Below, piece by piece: positions 1 to 7,031 of a DNA stretch of 8,072 bases; the stretch's first letter is position 1; every line of letters begins with the position of its first letter. The notes beneath the pieces were generated by a model, which worked only from the letters and a program-made list of their open reading frames with translations, was not told the DNA's origin and searched no databases. The position numbers and the translations under genes are program-made. The stretch lies in contig DDPV01000027.1 in NCBI GenBank assembly GCA_002342365.1, positions 1 through 8,072 of the forward strand, written 5' to 3'. This stretch comes from Burkholderiales bacterium UBA2459 (GTDB lineage Bacteria; Pseudomonadota; Gammaproteobacteria; Burkholderiales; Burkholderiaceae_E).

Positions 1-14
1 TTCAGGCTAGGCTA

Positions 15-914
15 TTGCTGATTGATGAACAGGCCCAAAGGGCCTTTTTCAGCGCTTGCACCAGCGAAAAGGCCGAGCTTATCGCAGCGCTTGCCAAGTC
101 CATCGATGAATGCCCCAAGGTATTGAATGCTGAACCGCATGCGCTAGATGCTCAGCAAACGCTGGCTGCAGTGCTCAAGGGCTGCGATCGCTCCGATCGC
201 TGGAGTCTTGCGGATCGCTTCCCGGCTTATCCGCCCAAACTTCGCTTGGTTTCGCCGCAAGCAGTCGGCCGCAGGCGATTGGGTTCTGAGCGCGGGCGCG
301 CCGCGATGCTTCATGCGATTGCGCACATCGAATGGCACGCAATACACCTTGCGATCGACGCTGCGATGCGCTTCACGCATATGCCGCTTGCCTATTGTTT
401 CGACTGGCTTGGCGTGGCTGTCGATGAAGCTCGGCATTTTGCGATGCTCGAGCGCCACCTCAAGCAGCATTACGGCGTCTGTTATGGCGATTTTCCGGCG
501 CACGCTGGCATGTGGGATATGGCTGTTCAAACGCAGACTGATGTGCTCGCCCGCATGGCGCTGGTGCCGCGGGTTCTTGAGGCTCGCGGACTCGATGTCA
601 CGCCTGCAATGATCGAAGGACTCGAGCGCCATGGCGATCGGGATGCTGCAGCATGCCTTCGCATCATTCTCGCTGAGGAGGTCAGGCACGTCTGGCTCGG
701 TACTTACTGGTTTCGGCAGGTCTGCTCAGACCGGGGGCTCGACCCTCAGGAACAGTTTGTGCATTGGCTCAAGCGTTTTCGCGTGGCCAGATCGAAAGCT
801 TTGATGAACCTGGCCGCGCGACGTGAGGCAGGATTCAGCGACTTCGAGCTCGATCAGCTCGCATCGCTTGCGCAAACCGGAGCCGGGAAGAACTCGACAG
901 GCGTCATTAACTGA
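15..914 (+). CDS. DUF455 ferritin-like diiron-type protein
   Basis: This is a helical, ferritin-like protein of the DUF455 group, distantly related to the tRNA hydroxylase MiaE. Seen in the sequence: helix-borne acid/His motifs typical of a four-helix diiron site, namely E106 within HIEWH, E138-A-R-H141 within DEARH, and E222-V-R-H225 within EEVRH. E189 is a possible further ligand on the intervening helix. The family is known for this fold, but the physiological reaction of most members is not established, so no substrate is given. The length of about 299 residues is usual. The start is uncertain: the first start codon is a TTG at 15, but the frame stays open to the window edge, so a few N-terminal residues may be missing. 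The last 61 nt overlap the convergent NIPSNAP gene. Family confidence is high and function is unknown. Confidence 0.85.
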   Translation: MLIDEQAQRAFFSACTSEKAELIAALAKSIDECPKVLNAEPHALDAQQTLAAVLKGCDRSDRWSLADRFPAYPPKLRLVSPQAVGRRRLGSERGRAAMLHAIAHIEWHAIHLAIDAAMRFTHMPLAYCFDWLGVAVDEARHFAMLERHLKQHYGVCYGDFPAHAGMWDMAVQTQTDVLARMALVPRVLEARGLDVTPAMIEGLERHGDRDAAACLRIILAEEVRHVWLGTYWFRQVCSDRGLDPQEQFVHWLKRFRVARSKALMNLAARREAGFSDFELDQLASLAQTGAGKNSTGVIN

Positions 915-1195
915 TTGCGCTGGCTCTCCAAAGCACCGAGCTTTGCACTCTCGGCCAAATAGGCCTGCCAGCCTGGGTCGGCCTGCATCGCGGCCCGCCG
1001 GCTTGCGCGGTCGGCTGCGTCTTTATACATCCAGATGTGAACATACTCGTTGGGATTGCCGGATTCGGTCACCAGGTAGGCCAGTGGCATGCCAAGGTGT
1101 TTGGTCTGAACCGGTTTACCCATCTGTTCATAGAGAGCCAGATGTATTTTGATCGTGCCAGGGCGACAAAGGTAAGTTCGAAGGTCGAGCAGCAT
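854..1195 (-). CDS. NIPSNAP family small protein
   Basis: This 113-residue protein has the form of a single NIPSNAP domain, a dimeric alpha-beta barrel (ferredoxin-like) fold. Seen: the N-terminal beta-strand motif LRTYLCRPG at residues 5-13, a central EYVHIWMYKD strand and loop at about 50-59, the ADPGWQAYL helix at about 71-79, and a final MTPVEFFP strand near 97-104, matching the normal order and length. The family has no agreed enzymatic role; bacterial members often sit beside catabolic genes. The ATG at 1193-1195 is preceded on the minus strand by GGAGA about 10 nt upstream. The gene is divergent from the RraA-like gene and its 3' end lies inside the end of the DUF455 gene. It is soluble, with no signal peptide or membrane segment visible. 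Confidence 0.85.
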   Translation of the reverse strand: MLLDLRTYLCRPGTIKIHLALYEQMGKPVQTKHLGMPLAYLVTESGNPNEYVHIWMYKDAADRASRRAAMQADPGWQAYLAESAKLGALESQRNQLMTPVEFFPAPVCASDAS

Positions 1196-1358
1196 GGTGG
1201 TGCAATCTCCAGAAAGGTGGGGAATCGGTGCCTGAAGGGTGGATGTTTTTCAAGCCTCACGAGAGCTTCAATCTTGCCTGAATGCTTTACCGGGGACAAA
1301 GGGCGGCTTGAGGCTTTGGGCTATGCTTGGGTTGAATCTCGCAAAAAAGGAAAGGCGA
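1196..1358. promoter_or_regulatory. Divergent intergenic region (NIPSNAP / RraA-like)
   Basis: This 163-nt spacer lies between two divergently read genes, so it should hold both promoters. I could not identify a convincing -35/-10 pair on either strand. The octamer TGCCTGAA occurs twice in direct orientation (1229-1236 and 1275-1282), which could be chance or an operator. No stable hairpin or riboswitch-like structure was recognised. Confidence 0.4.
1347..1351 (+). promoter_or_regulatory. Ribosome binding site deciding the RraA-like start
   Basis: AAGGA lies 7 nt before the ATG at 1359. This favours that ATG over an in-frame ATG at 1239, whose extra 40 residues resemble no RraA sequence and lie in the divergent promoter spacer. 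Confidence 0.6.
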
Positions 1359-2174
1359 ATGAAACGATCTGGAAACAAGCTCAAGCAGACCGAAGTCAAG
1401 AAAGCAAAAGCAGATCCCGCAAGCAGCGAACCGGAGGGAGCCTCAGACCCAGTGCTTGAACACGACAAAAGCGCCCTGGATAGCAAGACTTTGAAGCTGC
1501 TTCAGGGATTTGACACCCCCACGATTTGCAATGCGCTGGAGATCGTGGCGCCGGAGCGGCGTTTATTCGGTTATACCGTTGAATCTTTGTTATGCATTTA
1601 TCCCGAGTTGCCGCCCATGGTCGGATTTGCACGCACCTGCACGATTCGCTCGGCCGAACCCTCGCAACGCGATCCAGTGTCGGAGCGGGACGTCCGTGTG
1701 AACTGGTATCGCTATGTGGATGAGGGCGGTCCAAAGCCCAGCGTTGTGGTGATGCAAGACCTTGATGGCCAGCGGGCTGGCTTTGGGTCGTTCTGGGGCG
1801 AAGTCAATTCGCATGTGCATCGAGGATTGGGCTCGCTTGGCGTGATTACAAACGGCTGCATAAGGGACGTGCCCATGAATGCAAGCGGTTTTCAAATGCT
1901 TGCTGGAAGCGTCAAGCCGAGCCACGCCCATGTTCATGTGGTTGAAATGGGCGGGGCGGTGAGTGTTTGTGGCATGTCCGTGCGATCGGGTGACCTGATT
2001 CATGCTGATTTGCACGGCGCGGTGGTGATCCCTCAGCATGTGGCCGGGCAAATCGCCAAGGCGGTCAAACTGCTCAGTCAGCGCGAGGCGGTGATCATCG
2101 GCGCCTCCAAGAGGAAAGGCTTTAATTGGCAGGTACTGCGGGATGCGCTTGAGGAGGCCGCCGACATCCATTAA
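1359..2174 (+). CDS. RraA-like / HMG-aldolase superfamily protein
   Basis: This 271-residue protein belongs to the RraA / 4-hydroxy-4-methyl-2-oxoglutarate aldolase superfamily. Members are divalent-metal aldolases or oxaloacetate decarboxylases, or RNase E regulators (RraA). Seen: the fold starts near FDTPTICNALE (51-61). The core GEVNSHVHRGLGSLGVI leads to NGCIRD, with the R169-D170 pair, and GDLIHADLHG with VVIP follows at 211-225. Against the aldolase pattern as I recall it (D-X20-R-D-X2-E), position 148 is Glu and position 173 is Met, so the acid after RD is lost. Residues 1-39 form a Lys/Ser/Glu/Pro-rich, probably disordered extension not usual in the family. An exporter gene follows after 39 nt on the same strand, probably on the same transcript. 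Family membership is firm; aldolase versus regulatory role is open. Confidence 0.85.
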   Translation: MKRSGNKLKQTEVKKAKADPASSEPEGASDPVLEHDKSALDSKTLKLLQGFDTPTICNALEIVAPERRLFGYTVESLLCIYPELPPMVGFARTCTIRSAEPSQRDPVSERDVRVNWYRYVDEGGPKPSVVVMQDLDGQRAGFGSFWGEVNSHVHRGLGSLGVITNGCIRDVPMNASGFQMLAGSVKPSHAHVHVVEMGGAVSVCGMSVRSGDLIHADLHGAVVIPQHVAGQIAKAVKLLSQREAVIIGASKRKGFNWQVLRDALEEAADIH

Positions 2175-2213
2175 GCGACAACTGGCCTTGTGACATGCGT
2201 TGATGGTGCTTGA

Positions 2214-2852
2214 TTGCTTGCCTTCATCGCTCAGCTTGGGATTCGCGATTACCAGGCCTTTGTGATTGCCGTCCTGGTTTTCTTGCTCGTGCCTGGGCCT
2301 GGCAATTTGGCATTGATCACGGCAACAAGTCTTGCTGGCATGCGCGGAGGCCTGGCTGCAAGTTTGGGTGTGATCGTCGGTGATCAATGCCTGATCGCAC
2401 TGGCAATGGCCGGGATGGCTGCCCTCTTGTTAGCCTATCCAGCAGCCTTCCATGTTTTGCAGTGGTTGGGTGCCGGTTATTTGATGTGGCTCGGTGCTTC
2501 GATGCTTTTTACATCATCGGGTGCAAAACCTGTGATTGACATGAAGCCTGGACGCTACTTCCGTCAGGCCTGGCTGATTACGGTCTTTAACCCCAAAGCG
2601 ATCGTGTTCTACATGGCATTTTTCCCGCTATTCATCCATGCGGATGAGGCAAGCGCTTGGATAGGCCTCTTGCTGCTTGCCCTCACGGTCGCCGTGCTGA
2701 CTTTGATCTATGGCTTTTGCTTGAGCCTGATTGTGATCCGGCTGGCGCAGGGCTTTGAGCGAAAGCGTGAAATGGTCTGGTTTCTAGAAAAAACAGCAGG
2801 TCTGATCATGATTGCTTTTGCGCTGCGATTGGCTTTTTCGGGAGCAGCCTAG
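2214..2852 (+). CDS. LysE/RhtB family amino-acid exporter-like protein
   Basis: This is an inner-membrane protein of the LysE/RhtB translocator family, whose characterised members export amino acids or their derivatives. Seen: about six hydrophobic segments across 212 residues (normal length), the hallmark V-P-G-P-G-N at 26-31 after the first membrane segment, GYLMWLGASML at 88-98, and FNPKAIVFYMAFFPLF at 125-140, the conserved second-half motif. The substrate cannot be read from sequence. The TTG at 2214 is the first codon after an in-frame TGA and is the only start that preserves the first helix, but no good Shine-Dalgarno precedes it, so translation may depend on coupling to the RraA-like gene 39 nt upstream. 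The stop codon TAG shares the tetranucleotide CTAG with the stop of the convergent MFS gene. Confidence 0.88.
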   Translation: MLAFIAQLGIRDYQAFVIAVLVFLLVPGPGNLALITATSLAGMRGGLAASLGVIVGDQCLIALAMAGMAALLLAYPAAFHVLQWLGAGYLMWLGASMLFTSSGAKPVIDMKPGRYFRQAWLITVFNPKAIVFYMAFFPLFIHADEASAWIGLLLLALTVAVLTLIYGFCLSLIVIRLAQGFERKREMVWFLEKTAGLIMIAFALRLAFSGAA

Positions 2853-4018
2853 CGATTTGTGTGAGGCTGTGTTGGAAGTCTGAGGGCCAAAGCCAGGGCA
2901 AGCAGATTGACGGCGCCTGCGATCAAGACCGCGTACTGGTAATGACCGCTTGCGTCATACAAACTTGCGGCGATGACCGGAAGGCAGATCGCTGCAAGGC
3001 ACCAACCCACGTAAAGACGGCTTGCTACCAGGCCGAATAAGCGCTGTGGCCAGTACTGGGCGATGGCACCGGCGCAGGCACCCGATATCAGTCCATAGCC
3101 CATGCCAATCATGGCAAGTCCCGGAATTGCCGATTCCGATGAAGGCCACAAGCTGAGCCACACCGCGCCAGCAAGCGCCCAAAGTTGGGCGCCCGCCATC
3201 ACATGAGGCAGTCGGTAGCGATCGATCAGCCAGCCACCGCCCACGCGAGCCGCTGCAATCGCAGCGGTGATCAAGGTCGTTGCACCCAGGGCCGTTCCCA
3301 AGCCTGCGCCGTAGGCTTGCATGATGCCCGCGGCCTGGCTCATCACCATCAAGCCAGCCGAGGCGGCAAGCGTGAACACCAGGCCCAAGTGGAAAAAAAG
3401 TGGCCAGCGGGTCATGGTCTCGTTGGCTGGCCGCGATGGTTCCACGGCGCTTCGGTCGGTTGACGGTTCTCGAATCAACAGGGCCGCGACGCATCCGCTG
3501 GAAGCTATGCACAGGGCGAGTAGCCCCAGGGTTTGCCGCAAGCCGATCGCTTCGATGGACCAGCCCATGAGCGGTGCACCCAACATCGCGCCCAAGGGGT
3601 AAAGACTCACCACATAGCCGTTAACCAATCCGCGCTTGACGAAGTGAAACTGGTTGACCCGTTGTTGGACGCTGGTGAAGACAATGCCACCGCCCAAACC
3701 GAATAAGACGCTGTAGGAGACGATCAAACTGACACGGTCCTGCGCCAAGGCAGTGAGCCCCAAACCGAAGGCTGAAAGCAGGCTTGCTGACAGGATGAGT
3801 GCTGGGATCGGCACATGGCGATAAAGACTTGGCGCGATGTTCATCCCGAATGTGAGCACCACGCTGGCCAATCCAAAAACCAGTGTCATGTCTGCACGCT
3901 GAAGCGAAAGCGCCGCCTCCATCGGCTTGAGCAAAACGCTAAAGGCATAAATCGTCCCAAACGGGAGATTGGCAAGACTTGCCGCGATGAGAAGCTTTCT
4001 CGGTCCTGAAGTGCTCAC
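2849..4018 (-). CDS. MFS transporter, OFA (oxalate/formate antiporter)-like
   Basis: This 389-residue polytopic membrane protein of the major facilitator superfamily has a pattern compatible with 12 helices, split by a polar loop at about 183-205. Seen: the N-terminus PFGTIYAFSVLLKPME resembles the first helix of OFA-type carboxylate transporters, and GLGGGIVFT at 107-115 fits helix 4. The G-x-x-x-D-R loop motif survives in the second half (GGWLIDRYRLPH, 261-272), while the loop between helices 2 and 3 (IAPSLYRHVP) has lost it. Known family substrates include oxalate, formate and other monocarboxylates; the substrate here is inferred only as a small carboxylate. The start is GTG with a weak ribosome site, and no internal Met would keep helix 1. 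It is divergent from the small ORF/oxidase pair and its stop overlaps the exporter stop. Confidence 0.82.
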   Translation of the reverse strand: MSTSGPRKLLIAASLANLPFGTIYAFSVLLKPMEAALSLQRADMTLVFGLASVVLTFGMNIAPSLYRHVPIPALILSASLLSAFGLGLTALAQDRVSLIVSYSVLFGLGGGIVFTSVQQRVNQFHFVKRGLVNGYVVSLYPLGAMLGAPLMGWSIEAIGLRQTLGLLALCIASSGCVAALLIREPSTDRSAVEPSRPANETMTRWPLFFHLGLVFTLAASAGLMVMSQAAGIMQAYGAGLGTALGATTLITAAIAAARVGGGWLIDRYRLPHVMAGAQLWALAGAVWLSLWPSSESAIPGLAMIGMGYGLISGACAGAIAQYWPQRLFGLVASRLYVGWCLAAICLPVIAASLYDASGHYQYAVLIAGAVNLLALALALRLPTQPHTNR

Positions 4019-4113
4019 TGATCTGCTTTCGGAACCCCGCTTGAAGGTCCAGGACCCGAGTCTAGTTCAGAATCCTGAGCATAGGGGCAGAGCTTGTGTG
4101 AAAGGAGTCCGCT
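4019..4113. promoter_or_regulatory. Divergent intergenic region (MFS / small ORF-oxidase)
   Basis: This 95-nt spacer must contain the start signals for both directions. A TTGAAG at 4041-4046 could be a -35 element for the plus strand, but the sequence 16-17 nt downstream (TAGTTC) is a poor -10, so no promoter is asserted. No clear operator palindrome was found. Confidence 0.35.
4101..4107 (+). promoter_or_regulatory. Strong Shine-Dalgarno site for the 56-residue ORF
   Basis: AAAGGAG lies 6 nt before the ATG at 4114. It is the best ribosome binding site in the window and the main reason to believe that the short ORF is translated. Confidence 0.75.
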
Positions 4114-4284
4114 ATGGGTCGATATCAGTTTTTTGTCGCGATGGATCTGCAAAGTGATAAAGAAGCACGCTTTGATGAAATCTATGACGTCGAACATGTG
4201 CCCGAACAGGTACGGCCCTACACCTCGAACGGGCAACAGCTGCTGCGTAAATGGATCGCGCAGGCTGCTGCGCAGATTGAGTAA
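4114..4284 (+). CDS. 56-residue small protein, possible shortened alpha-beta-barrel (EthD-like) protein
   Basis: This is a short gene of 56 residues. The start MGRYQFFVAMD followed by a helix ending FDEIYDVEHVPE resembles the first strand and helix of small dimeric alpha-beta barrel proteins of the EthD kind, where a motif like F-x-x-W-Y-D-x-x-H-x-P is usual (recalled, not searched). The rest, VRPYTSNGQQLLRKW, reads like a C-terminal strand, so the central 40-50 residues of a normal domain of about 100 residues seem absent. It may be an internally deleted relic or a genuine mini-protein. A near-ideal AAAGGAG precedes it, and its TAA overlaps the AAAGG ribosome site of the oxidase gene that starts 14 nt later, so it may also serve translational coupling. 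Expression is plausible; function is unknown. Confidence 0.6.
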   Translation: MGRYQFFVAMDLQSDKEARFDEIYDVEHVPEQVRPYTSNGQQLLRKWIAQAAAQIE

Positions 4285-4298
4285 AGGCTTACCCGACC

Positions 4299-5396
4299 AT
4301 GAGTTTTCCGATGACGGGAGAGTACTTGACCTTGCATGAAATCATTCGCAAGGCAAGACAGAATCTCAATGAAAATCATTGGCAGTACATTGTTGGCGGC
4401 ACCGAGTCGGAGGCGACCTTGCGACGCAATCGTTGGTCGATCGATCGATTGGCCTTGCGACCCAGAGTGCTCCGCGATGTGAGCGATGTGGATCCCGGCA
4501 TCGACTGGTTTGGAAGGCGCTTGAATCTGCCACTGATGTTTGCGCCGGTGGGTGGTTTGGAACATTTCTGGGAAACCGGACCCATTCCAGTGACGCAAGC
4601 CGCGGGCGCCTGGGGCGTGCCGCACATGCTCAGTTCAGTTTGCGTTTGTGATTTCGAGCAGGTCGCCGCTGCATCGCCAGAGGCTCTGAAGATCTTTCAG
4701 CTCTATGTGCACGGTGATGCGCAGTGGGTTGATGAAATCACCGATCGCGTGATCGGACTCGGGTTTAGCCAGTTTTGTTTGACGGTGGATAGCGCCGTTT
4801 ACAGTCGGCGCGAACGCGATCTGGCGCAACGGAATATAAGACGTGCGAACGTTCCGGGTCGCGAATGGCAGGCGAAATTAACCTGGCATGATGTCAAGCG
4901 CATTCGCCAGCGTCTGAAGCTGCCTTTGATGCTCAAAGGTATCGCGACTGCCGAGGATGCCAGGATCGCACTTGATCACGGTATTGATGTGATTTATGTA
5001 TCGAACCACGGGGGCAGGCAACTCGACCAAGGTCAAGGTGCCATGGAGGTCCTGCCAGAGATTGTGGCGGCCGTGGATGGTAAGTCGAAGATCATCGTCG
5101 ATGGTGGCTTTTGCCGGGGTACCGATGTGGTGAAGGCCATTGCTGCAGGTGCCGATATGGTGGCGATGGGCCGCATGCAATGTATTGCGCTTGCCGCAGG
5201 TGGTAAGCCTGCTTTGTTGCGACTGCTTGAGCTTTTGGACGCGGAAATTCGCATCGCGATGGCGCTCTGTGGTGTGAGCAGGCTCGACGCACTGGATCCG
5301 AGTTACTTAGGCCTCAGTGAGCCTCTCCTTGCGCAGCATACCTGGGGAGCCTTTCCTTTGCTCGATGAAAGCCTAGCTTTTCAGCGCAAGTTTTAG
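4299..5396 (+). CDS. FMN-dependent alpha-hydroxy-acid oxidase/dehydrogenase
   Basis: This 365-residue enzyme belongs to the glycolate oxidase / L-lactate dehydrogenase (LldD) / mandelate dehydrogenase family. It oxidises a 2-hydroxy acid to a 2-oxo acid using FMN in a TIM barrel. All catalytic residues known from glycolate oxidase can be placed: Y30, Y136 (FQLYV), D164 (LTVDS), R171, K213 (LMLKG), H237 and R240 in the signature SNHGGRQLD (235-243), and the phosphate-binding DGGFCRGTDV and GRM segments near 268-293. The usual GRP is GRM here. The segment between R171 and K213 is shorter than in glycolate oxidase, so the substrate lid differs. No membrane anchor is obvious. The ATG is preceded by AAAGG, which overlaps the stop of the small ORF. 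The last 24 nt overlap the convergent ligase gene. The exact substrate (glycolate, lactate, other) is unresolved. Confidence 0.92.
   Translation: MSFPMTGEYLTLHEIIRKARQNLNENHWQYIVGGTESEATLRRNRWSIDRLALRPRVLRDVSDVDPGIDWFGRRLNLPLMFAPVGGLEHFWETGPIPVTQAAGAWGVPHMLSSVCVCDFEQVAAASPEALKIFQLYVHGDAQWVDEITDRVIGLGFSQFCLTVDSAVYSRRERDLAQRNIRRANVPGREWQAKLTWHDVKRIRQRLKLPLMLKGIATAEDARIALDHGIDVIYVSNHGGRQLDQGQGAMEVLPEIVAAVDGKSKIIVDGGFCRGTDVVKAIAAGADMVAMGRMQCIALAAGGKPALLRLLELLDAEIRIAMALCGVSRLDALDPSYLGLSEPLLAQHTWGAFPLLDESLAFQRKF
4438..4447. repeat. Overlapping CGATCG palindromes
   Basis: Two CGATCG copies overlap here as CGATCGATCG, inside the oxidase gene. This is the densest point of a hexamer found 18 times across the window. 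Confidence 0.7.
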
Positions 5397-7031
5397 CTCT
5401 CGCTTAAGCAGCTTGCCATTGGCATTACGCGGCAGGGCTTGTGGGTAAAAGTGAATCGATTCCGGAACTTTGTAGTCGGCAAGATGCGTTTTGCAATGTT
5501 CCCGGATCGCTGCCACTGTTGCCTGGTGCGCTTGCGGATCGAGGCTTTGAAGATCCGGCGCATAGATCACTGCATCCACTCTTTCGCCGAGCACAGGACA
5601 TGGCCTTGCAATGACCGCAGCTTCAACAACGTCGCGAAAACCCATGAGGCAATTCTCCACCTCGACTGAAAAGATTTTATAACCACCCCGGTTGATCATG
5701 TCTTTCAGCCGGTCATGGATGTAGACGAAACCCGCTTCGTCGATCGAACCAAGATCGCCCGAGTGCCAGAAACCTGCGGTGAAATGGCTGGCGTTGGCCT
5801 CAGGGTTATCCCAGTAGCCCGCAATCACCATCGGTCCCCGGATCCAGAGTTCTCCGCTTTCGCCTCTGGGAAGCTCCTGCCCCTTTTCATTCATCACACA
5901 GACCTCAGCACAAGGCAGCACAAAGCCAACCGAATCAGGGTGGTCGCGGGTGTGTACCGCCGGCATCATCGTGGTGGGCGAGCAGGTCTCGGTTGAACCA
6001 TAGGCATTCATCAACTGTAAGTTCGGCAGTCTGCGCGATAGCTCGTCGATCGTGGAGACCGGCATCGGTGCGCCGCCGAACCCGCCGATCCGCCAGTGGC
6101 TCAAATCAAGCCGATCCAAGCTCCCATCCATCAAACAGAGCTTGTACATCGCTGGAACAAGAATCGTGTACTCCGCGCGCTCCCTGGCTGCCAGTTGCAA
6201 ATAATCGGCTGCTTTGAACTGGCTCATGATGATGCTGGTTCCTGCGCAGCCGATCACGGTGGCGATATTTGCAATCAAGCCGGTCACATGACTCGCGGGA
6301 ACCGCAAGAATCGATCGCAGGCCATCGCGAAGCGGCATGCCATATTGAAAATGCATCACCGAATGCACCACATTCAGGTGACTTAACATCGCTCCCTTCG
6401 GGCGCCCTGTGGTGCCTGAGGTGTAAAGAATGAAGGCGCAGGATTCCTCTTGGACCTCGGCTACGGGCAGGTCAATTTCATCGCTGTCATGGGTGATGTC
6501 TTGAAGTCGAAACGCCGAGCAGGCATCGTCTAAGAGGCTATGCAAAAAAAGCGGTTTGTGCGGCCCGTCTGCGTGAGCAAACTGCCCGCGGACAGAAAGG
6601 GTGATGTCGGCTAAGCTTTCGTCAATGAGAACAGCCTTCGCGCTGCATTGATTGATGATGTAAAAGAGTCCAGGGGCTTGCTCGCGGATACTGACAGGCA
6701 CTGCAATTGCAGCGATGCGTTGCAAGGCCAGCATCAGCACCACAAACTCGATCCGGTTTGCGATTTGCATCACAACGCGATCGCCCGGCTCGATTCCGAT
6801 GCGAAGTAACTGTCTCGCCGCCCTCATGACAAGCCTTCGCAAGTGCTGATAGCTGATGCGATGCGCTTGATCGATCAGCGCCTCGCGATGAGGGTGTAGG
6901 ACACAAGCGCGTTCGAACAAATGATCGAGTGAACGCTCTCGCACGCTGAAACAATTCACCACCCGATCGCCGAAATGGGCTTCAGCGCGGATGGCGGGCA
7001 GATCAGTGAGATGCTGTGATGGTGAACGCAT
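5373..7031 (-). CDS. AMP-forming acyl-CoA ligase (class I adenylate-forming enzyme)
   Basis: This enzyme activates a carboxylic acid with ATP to an acyl-adenylate and then to the CoA thioester. From the ATG (552 residues) the motifs are in normal order: phosphate loop YTSGTTGRPKG at 203-213, GGAPMP at about 319-324, adenine-binding YGSTE at 344-348, HSGD with D426, hinge DRLKD with R441, RGGYKI, and PRNANGK near the C-terminus with the catalytic Lys at 540. Length is typical and all key residues are present, so it should be active. The acid is unknown; the sequence resembles the broad CaiC/fatty-acyl/malonyl-CoA ligase group. The start is uncertain: an in-frame TTG at 7049 would add six residues, and neither start has a clear ribosome site. 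Divergent transcription from a CitE-type lyase suggests that the two act in one CoA-dependent pathway. Confidence 0.9.
   Translation of the reverse strand: MRSPSQHLTDLPAIRAEAHFGDRVVNCFSVRERSLDHLFERACVLHPHREALIDQAHRISYQHLRRLVMRAARQLLRIGIEPGDRVVMQIANRIEFVVLMLALQRIAAIAVPVSIREQAPGLFYIINQCSAKAVLIDESLADITLSVRGQFAHADGPHKPLFLHSLLDDACSAFRLQDITHDSDEIDLPVAEVQEESCAFILYTSGTTGRPKGAMLSHLNVVHSVMHFQYGMPLRDGLRSILAVPASHVTGLIANIATVIGCAGTSIIMSQFKAADYLQLAARERAEYTILVPAMYKLCLMDGSLDRLDLSHWRIGGFGGAPMPVSTIDELSRRLPNLQLMNAYGSTETCSPTTMMPAVHTRDHPDSVGFVLPCAEVCVMNEKGQELPRGESGELWIRGPMVIAGYWDNPEANASHFTAGFWHSGDLGSIDEAGFVYIHDRLKDMINRGGYKIFSVEVENCLMGFRDVVEAAVIARPCPVLGERVDAVIYAPDLQSLDPQAHQATVAAIREHCKTHLADYKVPESIHFYPQALPRNANGKLLKRELKLALKS

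Noticed and set aside
144..689. A 181-residue minus-strand frame opposite the DUF455 gene
   Set aside because: The plus-strand frame carries the family motifs; the antisense frame has none and is a by-product of codon bias.
1229..1282. Direct octamer repeat TGCCTGAA (1229-1236, 1275-1282) as an operator
   Set aside because: Two 8-base copies 46 nt apart, without symmetry or a mapped promoter, can arise by chance.
1239..1358. N-terminal extension of the RraA-like protein from an upstream ATG
   Set aside because: The extra 40 residues show no family similarity and lie in the divergent promoter spacer; the ATG at 1359 has a well-placed AAGGA.
1590..2387. A 265-residue open frame on the minus strand opposite the RraA-like and LysE genes
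   Set aside because: It lies opposite clearly real genes, is rich in His, Arg and Cys as out-of-frame translations often are, and contains no recognisable motif.
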